A DNA stretch of 64,000 nt from Penelope pileata (lineage: Eukaryota; Chordata; Aves; Galliformes; Cracidae), in the NCBI GenBank assembly GCA_013396635.1, contig WBMW01005642.1, positions 1 to 64,000 of the forward strand. Direction: 5' to 3'. The notes below the pieces were generated by a model that made no database searches, was not told where the DNA came from, and was given only the letters and a program-made list of their open reading frames with translations. Every line of letters starts with the position of its first letter. Positions within the stretch are counted from its first letter, which is position 1. Below, piece after piece: positions 53,101 to 64,000 of this stretch. The position numbers were made by a program, and so were the translations under genes.

Positions 53101-56100
53101 TGCCTAACCCCAAACTATGCAATTATCCCTGCTCTTCATCTCTGTTCATTATTCAAGCATAGCATCCTTCACTATCACACAGATCTGGTGATCATTTTAG
53201 TCTTGAATAGACAAGCAAAACATCATGGATATGATTATACAGAAGGTTTTAATTCTACTGGGAGCTACCACCTTGTTTCCATTTTGTGGTGCCCAGATGT
53301 ACAGCATATCTGTAAAGTAAAGCCCCAGTCACTAAGGTCCTAACTTTTAGTTTTGAAGAGGAAAACAGCTGAAAACATGTTCCTTGTAATTGAAATTAAG
53401 AAATTATATCAAACATAGAATGTTAACAACACTGTTCGAAATAGATAGGGCTCATCTAAATGTAGCATGCAGTAAGGACTTTTCCAAACCATTAAGTAAA
53501 GTTGTTAGTGATGAAAATGAGGAATATGTCCTAGTTACAGTACCATGGACAAGGCAGAAATGTCACAGTATGAAAGGGAGATGTTAATAAGGCAAATTCC
53601 ATGAATTTGATTTTAAACTGAGGAGAGGGTGATTATAGAGAATATTTATTGCAATTTACCTTTGTTTAATACCTATTCATATTATCAGGTGCTATACATT
53701 TGAGCCAACTCTTTAACCTCTGTTGCTTTGTGTTTTTAAAATCATTAGCAATATTCTAGAAGATAAAATGCAGATCAATGTATTTTTTATTTCATTTTTA
53801 AAAAATGACATTTAAAATCATTATTAAAACTCACTTCTGCTCTTAAAACAGCAATAGATTAAGGCCTGCAATTTTTAAATAAATAAACAATGCTTTGGGA
53901 TTTCTCTTGACATTGCTGTCTTTTTTACCATAGCATGTGGATTTGAATTACATATGCCTTACTGATGAAAAATTCAAGAAAAGCGTCTGTAAACTCTCTT
54001 AATAAACAGACTTATGGAAATTGTGGATGCTTAAATACTCAAGTTCTACCCTGAAGCTGGTAGGCCATTGACAGATGCATCTTTGCATTAGTTTCACTAA
54101 TACAGACACTCTGAGGATTTATGCACTGCTTAGCTGTAGATGCTGTCTAAGTGTGACAGTTCATCTGCAAGATCTTCTGCCATTTGCTTCAGTTTAGTTG
54201 AGCAGGCATTTTACACCCAAAGGCAACAGGCAGGCAACTTCCATCTTTGATTACTCATATGCAATGTGTACAAGTGCCAAGCTGACTGTGACTGGCATGT
54301 GACTTGATTCTGTGACGCACTGGCGTAAAGCTATTTCCCTACCAAACAGAGCTGCAGGACAGTCTCAAAGGTAGTGCTAGGGAGCTCATTTTGACTGGGA
54401 GCTCATGTGGCATTAGGTTCACAAAAGGAGAAAAATGGGTATCTTTGCACAGATACAATTCTAGATGGGTGGCTTCCATGACACTTTTTTGCTGGCAACC
54501 TATATCTCAAAATTCTTCCTTGACACAGTTGCACTTGGTTATTCACAGAACTGCACTCTATAAGAACTACCAAAGTAAACAAAACTCAAAGCAGTGCTTT
54601 CACTTAGGATTAACAGAAATCCACCATCTATGTTCATTCCAGTGTTCACAGCAATGGAGGCAATGACTCCTATAGACAGCAAAGGAGAATTTAAACACAT
54701 AACTTGTTATCTTAACATTAAATGTACTGAAAGCAATATTTTCTGAATACTTATGATGATTAGTAGGCAGATTATTTCTCAGTCTTTCACTTATACTAGA
54801 TTGGATAAAATATCCCAATTTCCTACAAGATGGACATTAAAGAACATAAAATTATATTTAGAGCAGTAGTTGTAAAAAGCAGAGATATCATTTCATCATC
54901 TTATTCATATTCTCCATAATCTTTCTCTTGAAATGTTATAATAAATATATTCTTAATGGAAGACAGACATGAAGGATGAAAGTGCATTACCAGGAGGACG
55001 AAGTGTCATTTCATTGTAGTCCTTAGAAAGAGACATATTTTATTCCTTATTTAGGCTCACTAAATGCATAAGCATAAACTTTTCTGATAAACTGTCACAA
55101 AAAGAAGCCTGTGAAACATGCACATGAACATCCTTTTCACCTGCAGCATTTATGAATGGAGACAAAGACATAACCCTGAAACAAAAACTATTAAAAATGT
55201 GATAGGATATTCACCCATGCAAAAAATATTCATGTATACACTTCATTTCCCTGAGGTAGGGAAATTTTCTTTCTTTACATTCAACACTGCTTTCTTCTGA
55301 ACAAGCTGTTTCACAAGTTTTTCTGCACTAAACTTCATTGTTCTGAATGATGTATTTGATCCCCTCTGCCCTCCTTTACTTACAAGTAGGCAGTTAGGTG
55401 CTCTCCACTCAGGAAGCACAAAAAGGGTACACAGAGAATTTACAAATGAGAACTGGACACTAAAAATAATGAAAAAAAACAGTCATGGCCCAAAAAATAA
55501 TTCAATGTTGATGACACATTTTCATTTCATGATTAGTAGGATAATCCAAAAATGATCTTGTAATTAAACAAGCATAACGACAGCATGCTGTTGTAACACA
55601 GATCTGCGGTTGAAAAAAACATCAACAAGGTTTACACGTTGTCAACAGTAGCACTATGTATATACTAACTTTCAGAAGGAACTTCTGAGTGAGAATATTA
55701 AGGTACAAAAGAAGAAATCACTGTTCACCCTTTCCTGTACTTCTGAGATGCTACAGCCTTAAAAACAGCTACTCAGTATTAAAAATCATAGTTAGACTGA
55801 AAAGAATACTGCAGGTCTCCTGGAAACTAAAGATCACTGCTTCCCAGCACAAGTGGACTAAGTGACTGAGAACTGAAACTGACAGAAAAACTGCCAAAGC
55901 AAATTATGCATTTCATCTTTCCAGATGCTGATGATATAATTAGATTATTTTCTGCATCTTTCTCTCTAAATATTCTCCTTTTTATTATGTATATATTCTG
56001 CTCCCTTACTTTTCACCTGATCTCAGCTTAAGCTACCTGAACTTCAGAACCTGTATCAGAGAGTTGAAAACATAATGCTTAGCATAACACCACGGCTGAA

Positions 56101-57570
56101 AGCTGCCATGATGGCCATGAGAGGCTTGCAAAGCAGTTTTCCCACCACAGGCCACAAAACACAGTCAGTGCAGTCCACTTTAAAACCATGGAAGTTTATT
56201 ACTTTCTTTGCATTTGTCTACTTTCACTCCACGTTCCAAAAAAAAGTCCATTTCATTCATTTAGATTCTAAACACTTTGAGACATGGACTATTTCCTGCT
56301 TGTTGTCCGCATGCTAATATGAACAGTATAGCTCATTACCGTTTGGGATCAGGGCAAAAACAACCACGTGGGTAAGTAATGAACAGTGACACACAAGCCC
56401 TTTGTTTCCACATCTTCCTTAATGAATACTGAATGTGTTCAAACCCTAACGTAAAGGTTTTTAAACAAACAGTACTTTATGGAATTTATCATCATCCATC
56501 ATTGTACAAAGTATACAATCCATACTAAATCTATATGTATCTATGAAATAAGTGAACTGAATCATTTGTCCTCAGCAATAGTTTCACTGCACTGCTAGTG
56601 ACTTTACAGTATTACAACTACTCTCCAATATCTACTACAACCCAACACTTTCTAACCTCTGTGCAACGTTCAAGATGCCATTCCAAGTCCTCTACATGAA
56701 ATGAGTGTTAGTGCTACTGTTTCTCACACTCTTAATCCTGCATTAGGAAATGATGTTGATACGGAGTGTCAACGCCGCAATTACAGTTTTCCCTTCAAAG
56801 AATGGTTTTCTTTCGGAAGAAGCAGTAATAGAATGGCAAGTACTTAATATCTGCACAAACACATAAAGCTGCAGAAACTGCTTACAAAGAGGGCTTCAGA
56901 TGGTTTAACCAGACAAACTTGTAGTTGAAAGTCACCACAAAATATCAAACATAGAGGGACAAACCTGCTTTGTTCTATCCAGCCTGTACTACAGAATCAC
57001 TTACGTACACACAGATAATGGATCATAAAAGGTAAAAAATACTAAAGAACTTGAATGGCAGCTTTGCTAGAGCTCTTACAAAGATACTGACCCTGCAGCT
57101 GACAGAACAAACTCAGATAAAAGGACAACCAAGAACATGTTAAATTGTAGGGTTTTTTTCTGTTGTTGAACAAGACTACTTCCTCTCATTTATTAATAAT
57201 GGATTGATTCCCAAATCAGAAATCTTGCTTCTCAAGGAGAAAGTATACTGCAGAAATAGCAAATTTAAATCCTGATGATGTCAGTCTTTTATTATTCAAA
57301 ATTGTTTCTATCCCAGCTAAAACCAGTACAACTCCTCTGACATTGTAAAGAACAGTATGAAACGGCCCCCAGCACTCACATAACTTCTTGACAATACTTT
57401 CTATCCATTCTATCCAAAACAAAACGAAAAAAAAAAAAAAAGTGGTTAAATCATGTGATTACAATTCTGGTGTGTGTCAGCTGTCTCTCAGAAGGCATAT
57501 GCAGCAATTCTAATGCAAGTACACTACAGACTATGCCACATGAGCTGGGTATTGTGTTACTAGAAAAGAA

Positions 57571-58325
57571 AATCATAGAATCATAGAACAGTTCAGGTTG
57601 GAAGGGACCTTAGAGATCATCTTGTTCCAACCCCCCTGCCATGGGCAAGGACACCTCCCACTAGACCAGGTTGCCCAAAGCCCCATCCAGCCTGGCTTTG
57701 AATACTTCCAGGGAGGGGGTATCAACGACTTCTCTGGGCAGCCTGTTCCAGTGTCTCACCACCCTCACNCCACGCTTCTCTTGATGCAGCCCAGGATCCC
57801 GTTGACCTTCTGGGCTGCAAGTGCACATTGCCGGCTCATGTTGAGTTTCTCATCAACACACACCCCCAAATCCTTGTCTTCACGACTACTGTCAAGCCAT
57901 TCTCTGCCCAGCCTGTATGTGTGCTTGGGATTGCCCCGACCCAGGTGCAGGACCTTGCACTTGGCTTTGTTGAACTTCATGAGGTTGGCATGGGCCCACC
58001 TCTCAAGCCTGTCCAGGTCCCTCTGGATGGCATCCCTTCCCTCTGGCACGTCGACTGCACCACACAGCTTGGCATCATCTGCAAACTTGCTGAGGGTGCA
58101 TTCGATCCCAATGTCCATGTCGCCGACAAAGATGTTAAACAGCACTGGTCCCACTACCGATCCCTGGGGAACACCACTCGTCACTGGTCTCCATTCAGAC
58201 ACTGAGCCATTGACCGCAACTCTCTGAGTGCGGCCATTTAGCCAGCTCCTTATCCAGCGAGTGGTTCGTCCATCAAACCCATATTTATCCAATTTATCAA
58301 CCAGGATGTCATGCTGGACAGAATT
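57571..58325 (-). mobile_element. CR1 LINE with N gap and missing middle segment
   Basis: The 3' end lies at the left (AATCATAGAATCATAGAACA on the plus strand) and the 3' untranslated region runs to about 57765. After an N at 57769, the minus strand encodes the RT palm: TTRWIRSWLNGRTQRVAVNG, SGVPQGSVVGPVLFNIFVGD, LSKFADDAKLCGAVDV (catalytic FADD kept) and LNMSRQCALAAQKVNGILGC. Roughly 130 residues of CR1 coding sequence expected between GCIKRSV and VRVVRHWNRLP are absent at the N. This is a different subfamily from the copy at 34929. Confidence 0.93.
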
Positions 58326-58613
58326 GGTAGTAGCTGTTTTATTGGCAGTTAACTACTATTTAAAACATAAAGGGCCATCCAAATTCTGAAGAAGAATTTG
58401 AAGTATATTTTTTCTGAATCTCACTAAGACTGTAATCTGGATTCCTCTATTTCCAGGCAAAGCAATGAATCAAATACCCTTGCCTTATACAGCAGACATT
58501 TCTTGGGACTTTTCAGCAAGATGTGCAAAAATACTACATATATAGGCACTGCTACTGAATGTCTCAGGCCTCATGCTATACTGACAGTCAGCTGTACAAC
58601 TGCATACTGAAAT

Positions 58614-58630
58614 AAAAAAAAAAAAAAAAA
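58614..58630 (-). repeat. T17 tract just downstream of the PCLO exon B donor
   Basis: On the transcribed (minus) strand a run of 17 T starts 20 nt after the exon B donor and is followed by ATTTCAG. U-rich tracts here can help 5' splice-site recognition through TIA-1-type proteins; that role is inference. Confidence 0.8.
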
Positions 58631-58649
58631 GAAAGCAAATGCTTCTTAC

Positions 58650-60655
58650 CATGAAACCCTCAGTGTACTGAAACTGAGCTCTGGAACTGTCTTCTGCTGT
58701 GGGACTCAGGGGCTTAGGATCAGACATAGAGCGTTGCATCATCTTTGCTGCCTTTGGGCTTGATGGAGGAACCTTGGCAATGTCAGCATGCAGCATCTTC
58801 TGAGGGCTGATGTCATCAGTGATGGGTTTTTCATAGGGTACAAATGCTGACTCTAAAACTTTGCTTGGTGAAAGAGGTGAAATGGGTGAATAGAGAACTT
58901 TAGGAGATTTGGGAGGGGAAGGGACTACCTGTAGTGTGGAGTCTGGACGAAGGTGAGATGAATAGCCTATTTCTAATGGTGTTGGGCGCTTTTTATCTTT
59001 CTGAGGGGATGAAGCTGACAAATATTGGGGACTTTGAGTATCTGACTCTGTCTCTGTTTGACATCCCAAACTTTCTCCTTTGTATGTCTTTTCTGGAGCT
59101 GAAATGTGTTTTATGATTTCAACCTTAGCATCCAATCGAGCCCTGATTGAAGGTGTTCTTATCGTTCCTACAGGTTCTGTTTGTACTGAAATCTCTGCTA
59201 CTGTCTGAACTGCAATACTAGATACTTTGGAGAACTGTTTAGCTTTGTCTGCCTCTGTGGTACCCTCACTGTATTTCCCTACACGAGGCTTTCTTCTGGA
59301 TCTGCTAGAAAGATCCCATTCATCTTGATCTTCATCATCTGTCTGAACACTTGTATCAACACTCTTTTTAGTTCTCCGTCTCCTGTTTGTGTAACCTCTG
59401 TCTGCTCCATCTTCATCATCAGTTTGTACTCCACTGTCCATTATCTTTTTGAAGCATCTTGGCTCTTCTTCCAGAGTCTCCTCCAGCTCCTCATATGGAC
59501 CACGTAATTTTGGCATAGAACTTCTCTTTTTCAATTGTTTCTCCTCTCTAACATCAATATCCTTAAGAGACGTTTCTGAAACAGAGCTTAGGATACCAGA
59601 TCTAGGTATATATTGAGTAATGCCATCTGACTGAACTGTATACCATGTTTGGCTTTGTGGAATTTCAATACCCAGCACTCCTGAAGCTGTAGTGGTTGCA
59701 TCATCAGTAGGCCAAAACTGGCCATTTTCTGTGCTTGCATACTGTCCTTCCAAAAGTGTTTGATCTGTGGTTGTTTGTGGAGAGCCAGTTCCTGAAGGGT
59801 CATAGCCATATTGATATATTTGTCGAATTTTTTGTTCCTCCAACTGTTGGTGGAGCTGTTGTTGAAGTTGTTGGAATTGTTCAAGTTGCAACTGCTGCTG
59901 GGCTAATGTCTCTTGCCTCATCATAAACTGAGCTTGCCGTTCCTCCTCTTGCTGAAATAAGAGATGATGTTTCATGGACTGCAACTCCTCAAGCTTTTTT
60001 TGAACCATAAACTTTTCTTGTTCCCTAAATCTTTGAATTTCCTGACGTTCCCATTCCAGCTCTTCAGCAAAGCGCTGCTGCTTAATTTTCTCAAGCTCAA
60101 GAAGTTCACGCTCCAAATCAAGCTGCTGCTGTTTGCCTTCTTCAGGGGCAATGAGAAGAGCAACCTCATCTTCAATTACATCCGTATAAACTTCAGATGC
60201 TGTAGCAGGTATAAAGCTGGTTGGCTCAGTGGCAATAGTTGCTAGAGTAAGAGGTGGCAAGCCTGTCTCAATATCAAGGGTAGTAACTGCATCTTTTTCA
60301 GCTGCCACTGTTGTCAAGAAACTGTATGATCTTGGGAGTGGTTGATTTTGTTGCAAAGTTGATAATGAGGGCACTGAGTCAACTGTTTGGAGAGTAGGTA
60401 AATCTCTGACAGTTGTGCTGAAAATAGAACCAGGTTGTGTAGTGATGGCAAATGTAGATGGGATTGGAGTTGCTACTGAAGAATAAACAACACCATTGGA
60501 TGACCTTAAAACACTTCCAATGCCGAATGAGGAACTCAGAGATGACACCATTCTTGCTTGGGAATATTGTGGTGTACTGATCCCGATGCCAGAAATTACC
60601 TGTCGAGTCTCTGGGTAAGGACCAGTGGTCTTGCTTGAGTAATCCATAACCTCAC
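58650..60655 (-). CDS. PCLO: PCLO exon B: Gln/Glu coiled coil and VQT motif cluster
   Basis: A 2,006-bp exon: two bases finish a Gly codon, then 668 codons follow, ending in phase 0 at ATG|GTAAGA. The N-terminal ~170 residues are a conserved Ser/Thr/Pro linker (MDYSSKTTGPYPETRQVISG is near-identical to mammalian piccolo). About residues 171-275, counted from that Met (nt 60137-59823), are Gln/Glu-rich with heptad character: ELLELEKIKQQRFAEELEWE, then Gln-rich LQLEQFQQLQQQLHQQLEEQ. This is the second piccolo coiled coil. A highly charged region follows with five [VC]QT motifs (59055-59429), two of them in VQTDDED. The end is proline-directed (SPPKSPKVLYSPISPLSP) with many SP sites, so phosphorylation is likely. 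In mammals, piccolo segments in this part of the protein have been reported to bind GIT1; which residues do so here is not visible. Confidence 0.96.
59823..60137 (-). other. PCLO: Coiled coil encoded in PCLO exon B
   Basis: About 105 residues, rich in Glu, Gln, Leu and Lys, with hydrophobic residues at 3-4 spacing and no proline until the YDPSG that follows. The first half is Glu/Lys/Arg-rich and the second half is a Gln/Leu run (QQQLQLEQFQQLQQQLHQQ). This composition supports an oligomerising or partner-binding helix. The assignment comes from reading the pattern, not from a coiled-coil program. Confidence 0.8.
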
Positions 60656-61032
60656 CTGAAATTACAGGGCAAAGTTACAGTCCAGTCCCACAAAAGAATG
60701 CTGCTTTGTGGATTCTGAAAGTCATCCCATCTTGATGTATTAAAAGGGAAGGGGAAACCACATGCAAGTCTTCAGGTTACTGATCTACTTTAGATGTGAA
60801 GGAAACAGTATTTCTGAACATGCAGGCACATGCAGGCACCTCTGTGCAAAACACATATGTAAAATGAAGAAATGAAATACATGTGTAATCCAGAATAATT
60901 TGCCACACTGTCCAAAAGAAAACAAAACAACAGAAGGAGGGAAAAAATATATAAAAAAAAATCATCCTGAAATGAGGTGAGGAACATCATAATTATATTT
61001 CAAAGAAAGATCTGCAGCTGTGTCATACTGAC
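60656..61032 (-). other. PCLO: PCLO intron A-B (377 bp)
   Basis: Short intron with donor GTCAGT (61032 downward) and acceptor TAATTTCAG just before 60655. The first 69 intron bases remain open in the exon A frame up to a TGA at 60962-60964, which would add a 22-residue tail if the intron were retained. No repeat was recognised. A pyrimidine-rich stretch and A-rich runs lie around 60900-60960. Confidence 0.9.
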
Positions 61033-64000
61033 CTGTAGTAACTCTTCCAGAAGTAAGATCTACTGCTGCATCAGTTGCCCCAACTGGATAATCAAAGCTA
61101 TTCTTGCTTTTGTATGCAAACAGTCCAGCTTCTGATAAATTTGTGTCAGACATAGATGGTTTCATACCTCCCATTCCTCGGTAGCTGTATGACCCTGAAC
61201 GATCATACTGATAATGGTCATCTCTGTAACCAAAGCGATCTTCAGGAAGCGTAGCTGGAGGCTGCTGTGCTGTACAGCTCCTACCAAATGGCAGTTTATA
61301 AACCATATCACAACAGACAGCTCTTCTTCCTGCAGTCAGATCCACAGGCTTTTCATCATCTTCTATTACTGTAGTTACAAGGCCTGAAGTAGTTTCATCC
61401 ATTGTTACTACTGTTCTGTGGGATTTGGTAGTGCTAAGGTCAACTGCTCCACTCTCCATTGGCTCCTGAGACGTGGAAAGATCAGTCCAACCATTTGTAA
61501 CACCAACAGGTGGTACAGTAACAGGCTTCGTAGTAGCCCACGTCACTGCATGTGTTGAAGCACCTAGGGATAAATTTATTGGCACTTCATCTCTACTTGA
61601 AGAGAACACCTGGCTGCCTGTTACTCTGTATGCAGGCTCAAAATGTTTTGATGTTGTTAGCTGCAGTGGAGTTGTCATTGTATGTCCCAGATCCACAAGG
61701 CTGTCTGTACTGGCAGAGTAGCTTACAGTGGCAGTGCAGGTCACGACAGTTACTGTCTCAGTGACTATAGGCAAAGAATGATCTGCAACACATGCAGTGC
61801 TAAGATTTATTATAGCTGGCTGGACAGTACTTACTGGACGTCCAGATGTATCACTTGCTGGCATTTGCCTTCTAACATCCATGGGAACAGCAGACAGATC
61901 CATACAACTGTCTCTCATTTCAATATCCATCTTAGTTAAAGTGCGAAGATCAATGACATCACCCAAAGGATGAAATCTTCCATTCTCTCTATACCTGGGT
62001 TGATCTGCTATGTGTATTGGCTCTGGAGGTACTGTAATAGCGACACTGCCTAAACCAACACCGGGCACTGGACCCTTCACTATAGACACTGTGGTCTTGG
62101 CTACCTCTGTTGTTACTGCTTCTGATTTTGAACTAGGTACTTTTTCAAAAGTTGATTGTGTTGTGGCAGGAATAGCTTGCAATGCACCTGGAATATACAT
62201 ACTCTGATCTGCCATACTTTGAATTTCCATAACTTTCATGGATGGAGTGAAAATTGGTTGCATAGGCTGGGGAATCTGTTCTTTAGAAGGCTCTTCTAAA
62301 GGCCAGTTGGTAACAGCCTGACTAGTGACAGCTTCTGTGGGAGTTCCAGGCTCAGATGGCAATGTGATGACAACATAGGTTTCCTGTGAGGGTTTTGTCA
62401 ACCTTGGTGAGGATTTATTAGAGTGTGGAGACAAAGGGGATGTAGGAGATGCTATTTTGTATTCAGCTGAAGAGACCAAATTCAGAGTCATACTTGAAGT
62501 CAATGACAAACCTATTGGTTTGGCCTGTGTTTCTGCTGGCTTATGAGCAGTCATTGGGAGTGGAGGAACTGCTGGTTTAGGAGCAATTGGAGGTTTAGTT
62601 ACTTCAGTTGGCCTGTGACTGAAAACGAGCCCTGCTGGAATGGAGGATGGCTTGGGTGGCACAGGAGGTGGTGTTGGGGTATATGCTTTTGTGATAGGTA
62701 ACACATGACTCTTTAATACAGCTGTGGATTCCAATGCTGCAACACTTGTGACTGAAGGTAGCACTGTGGGAGCTGCTGCCACTGGAGTCTTAATTTGTGT
62801 CTTCCTTTTGGGATAAATTGCTGGTTTGGGTAAAATAGGTGGAGGTAATGGTGGAGGAGGAGGTGGTGGAGGAGGAGGAGGTGGGGGTGGAGAAGGTTGT
62901 GCAGGAGAATCCAAAGAAGAGCTTCGAAAAAGCGAAAATACTTTGGATGTTAGAGCAGGAGCTGAGGAAGGCACAGAGACCATACTGGTCTTACTTACAA
63001 CTCTGGGAGCAGGTACAGAAGATGTTTCTGATGCAGGCTCTTTAACTGGAACTGATGCTACACACATGGGTGGTTGCTCAGATGTAGCACTAGCCAAGTT
63101 AATCCTTGTCATGTCAAGACTCAATTCTTTTTGTGAATCTTCATGATGAATTTTGACAATGCCAGATTCTACTGTACTTTTCATTTTTCTAGCTGCATCC
63201 TTTTCTGCTTTGGAGGTATCATAAGTAATGGTATCAGCTGCATATTGCTTGGGTTTTGTAACTGTAGTGGCCAATACTGAGGTTGCAGTTTCAGGCAAAC
63301 TAACTGCAGCTTGATCCACAGTATCCATATCTGAGGCTATAGCTGGCTTTTTAGTGGCTCCAGCAACAGATTCATAAGGCATGCTCACTTCAGAGTACTC
63401 TGTTGTAGATGTTAAGGGAACTTGGGCTATTATCCTGACACCTTCAGAACCTGCTAGTTTACTTACAGAATCTGCTGTGTCTACATAACCTGTGGTTGCA
63501 CTGTCTATAGGTGATGAACTATCTGTGGTACAAACTGAAGATGTAGATGATGTTAAGGAAGCTGTATCAGAAGGCAAAACAGATGCAGGACCTTCTGATG
63601 TCTCTGAGTATGTCAACATTGATGTTTCATGAGAAATTATTTCTTGAATTTCTCTGGCATAATCTGTTAAGTATTCATCTTCAATTGCCTCTGCTGTAAA
63701 ATGTTGTGTTATTTTAACATCTGGAATAGAAAGTGCTGTGCTACTGAGAGATGATACATCTGAGATTGCTGAAGTAGTGCTTGATGTTAAAGATGTACTA
63801 TCCACTATTTCTCCAACACTAGATACCTTTGCATCAGATGTAGGAACAAAGTCGGAAGATGGCTGTGTTGGACTGGAGCCAGGGGTTAGCTGCATTCTTT
63901 GTCTTTTCATAAACTCTTCATAAGCAGTTTCTGCATCTAACAACTGCTTTTCTTCAGTGGTAGAAGTTACTGCACTGTCTAATACAACTATTTCATGACT
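61033..64000 (-). CDS. PCLO: PCLO (piccolo) large exon A, 3' part, truncated by window edge
   Basis: This is the open 3' part (989 codons plus one base) of a very large piccolo exon; the frame is open to base 64000, so the true exon start lies outside. Piccolo is a presynaptic cytomatrix scaffold that organises the active zone. Numbering from the window edge, residues 1-370 are Ser/Thr-rich and low complexity. Residues 371-384 are 14 consecutive prolines, followed by Leu and three more Pro (62837-62890). Next come SH3-ligand-like PPVPPKP and PPIAPKP stretches, a VIDLRT motif, PINLS (807-811), PVDLT (885-889) and a Tyr/Arg-rich block ending in VDLTSGRVTT. The sequence agrees with my recollection of mammalian piccolo, including the LTSSMTLNL and THPLQL-like TTPLQLTTSK blocks. 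The 3' end is set by donor ACAG|GTCAGT, which leaves phase 1 and joins exon B to give TTGEVMDYSS as in mammals. Bassoon is the paralogue, but the match is to piccolo. Confidence 0.96.
62837..62890 (-). repeat. PCLO: CCN repeat encoding polyproline in PCLO
   Basis: Fourteen proline codons (62849-62890), one Leu (62846-62848) and three more Pro (62837-62845). The codons are mixed CCA, CCT and CCC, so the tract is conserved at protein level rather than being a pure DNA microsatellite. It resembles a profilin/EVH1/SH3-type ligand region. Confidence 0.93.

Larger units (their letters stand above)
27111..58649 (-). other. PCLO: PCLO intron B-C (31.5 kb)
   Basis: Donor GTAAGA at 58649 downward and acceptor TTGTTTCTTCTATTGCAG before 27110; both flanking exons are in phase 0 and join as EGFM-TKGS, matching mammalian EGYT-TKGS. 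The intron is AT-rich and contains CR1 fragments (34929-35892, 42877-43975, 43988-44115, 45145-45470, 57571-58325), ERVL-like LTRs (30222-30350, 46698-47110), a polypurine tract near 33 kb and small tandem repeats. I see no coding exon or RNA gene in the remaining sequence (27.1-30.2, 30.4-34.9, 35.9-42.9, 45.5-46.7, 47.1-57.6 kb). Open frames there, such as the 155-codon one at 36268-36735, show no recognisable protein. Confidence 0.88.

Noticed and set aside
59588..59884. Asn/Ser/Gln-rich minus-strand frame
   Set aside because: It is an alternate frame across the Gln-rich coiled coil of PCLO exon B.
62826..63146. Plus-strand frame with a polyglycine run
   Set aside because: It is the antisense shadow of the PCLO polyproline codons.
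1..64000. CRISPR array, operon, prophage, defence system, or CpG-island promoter
   Set aside because: The window is an avian gene interior; no spaced direct repeats, prokaryotic genes or GC/CpG-rich promoter stretch was seen on either strand.

Overview
This window is vertebrate, and specifically avian, genomic DNA. CR1 LINE fragments with the bird-type ATTCTATGA 3' tails, bird ERVL-like solo LTRs, AT-rich introns and long introns with GT-AG boundaries all point to a bird. The CR1 mix would suit a galliform, but the species cannot be fixed from sequence alone. No bacterial, phage or CRISPR-type features are present.

Only one gene is supported: PCLO (piccolo/aczonin), the giant presynaptic active-zone scaffold. 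It is transcribed on the minus strand, so it reads from 64000 down to 1. Five coding exons can be placed to the base, and their phases join without a break: A 64000-61033 (5' end outside the window, ends phase 1), B 60655-58650 (ends phase 0), C 27110-24899 (ends phase 1), D 19761-19613 (ends phase 0) and E 11973-11892 (ends phase 1). Together they encode about 2,470 residues from the middle to the start of the C-terminal third: Ser/Thr/Pro-rich linker and polyproline stretch (A), a Gln/Glu-rich coiled coil and a cluster of VQT motifs (B), the coiled coil expected to bind CAST/ELKS, followed by a Gln/Pro-rich and Ser-rich linker (C), and the short lead-in to the PDZ domain (D, E). The PDZ and two C2 domains, the first exons and the zinc fingers lie outside the window. 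I believe the five correspond to mammalian exons 5 to 9, but the numbering is from memory.

The rest is intron: 377 bp between A and B, 31.5 kb between B and C, 5.1 kb between C and D, 7.6 kb between D and E, and 11.9 kb of the next intron at the left edge. The introns hold at least nine CR1 pieces, three ERVL-like LTRs (one with a perfect 5-bp target duplication), simple repeats, polypurine tracts, two clean short inverted repeats and three single-N assembly gaps. No second gene, RNA gene, promoter or CpG island was recognised. I found no undescribed biological system; the most useful observations are short linear motifs in PCLO, possible splice variation around exons A and B, and assembly artefacts inside repeats.
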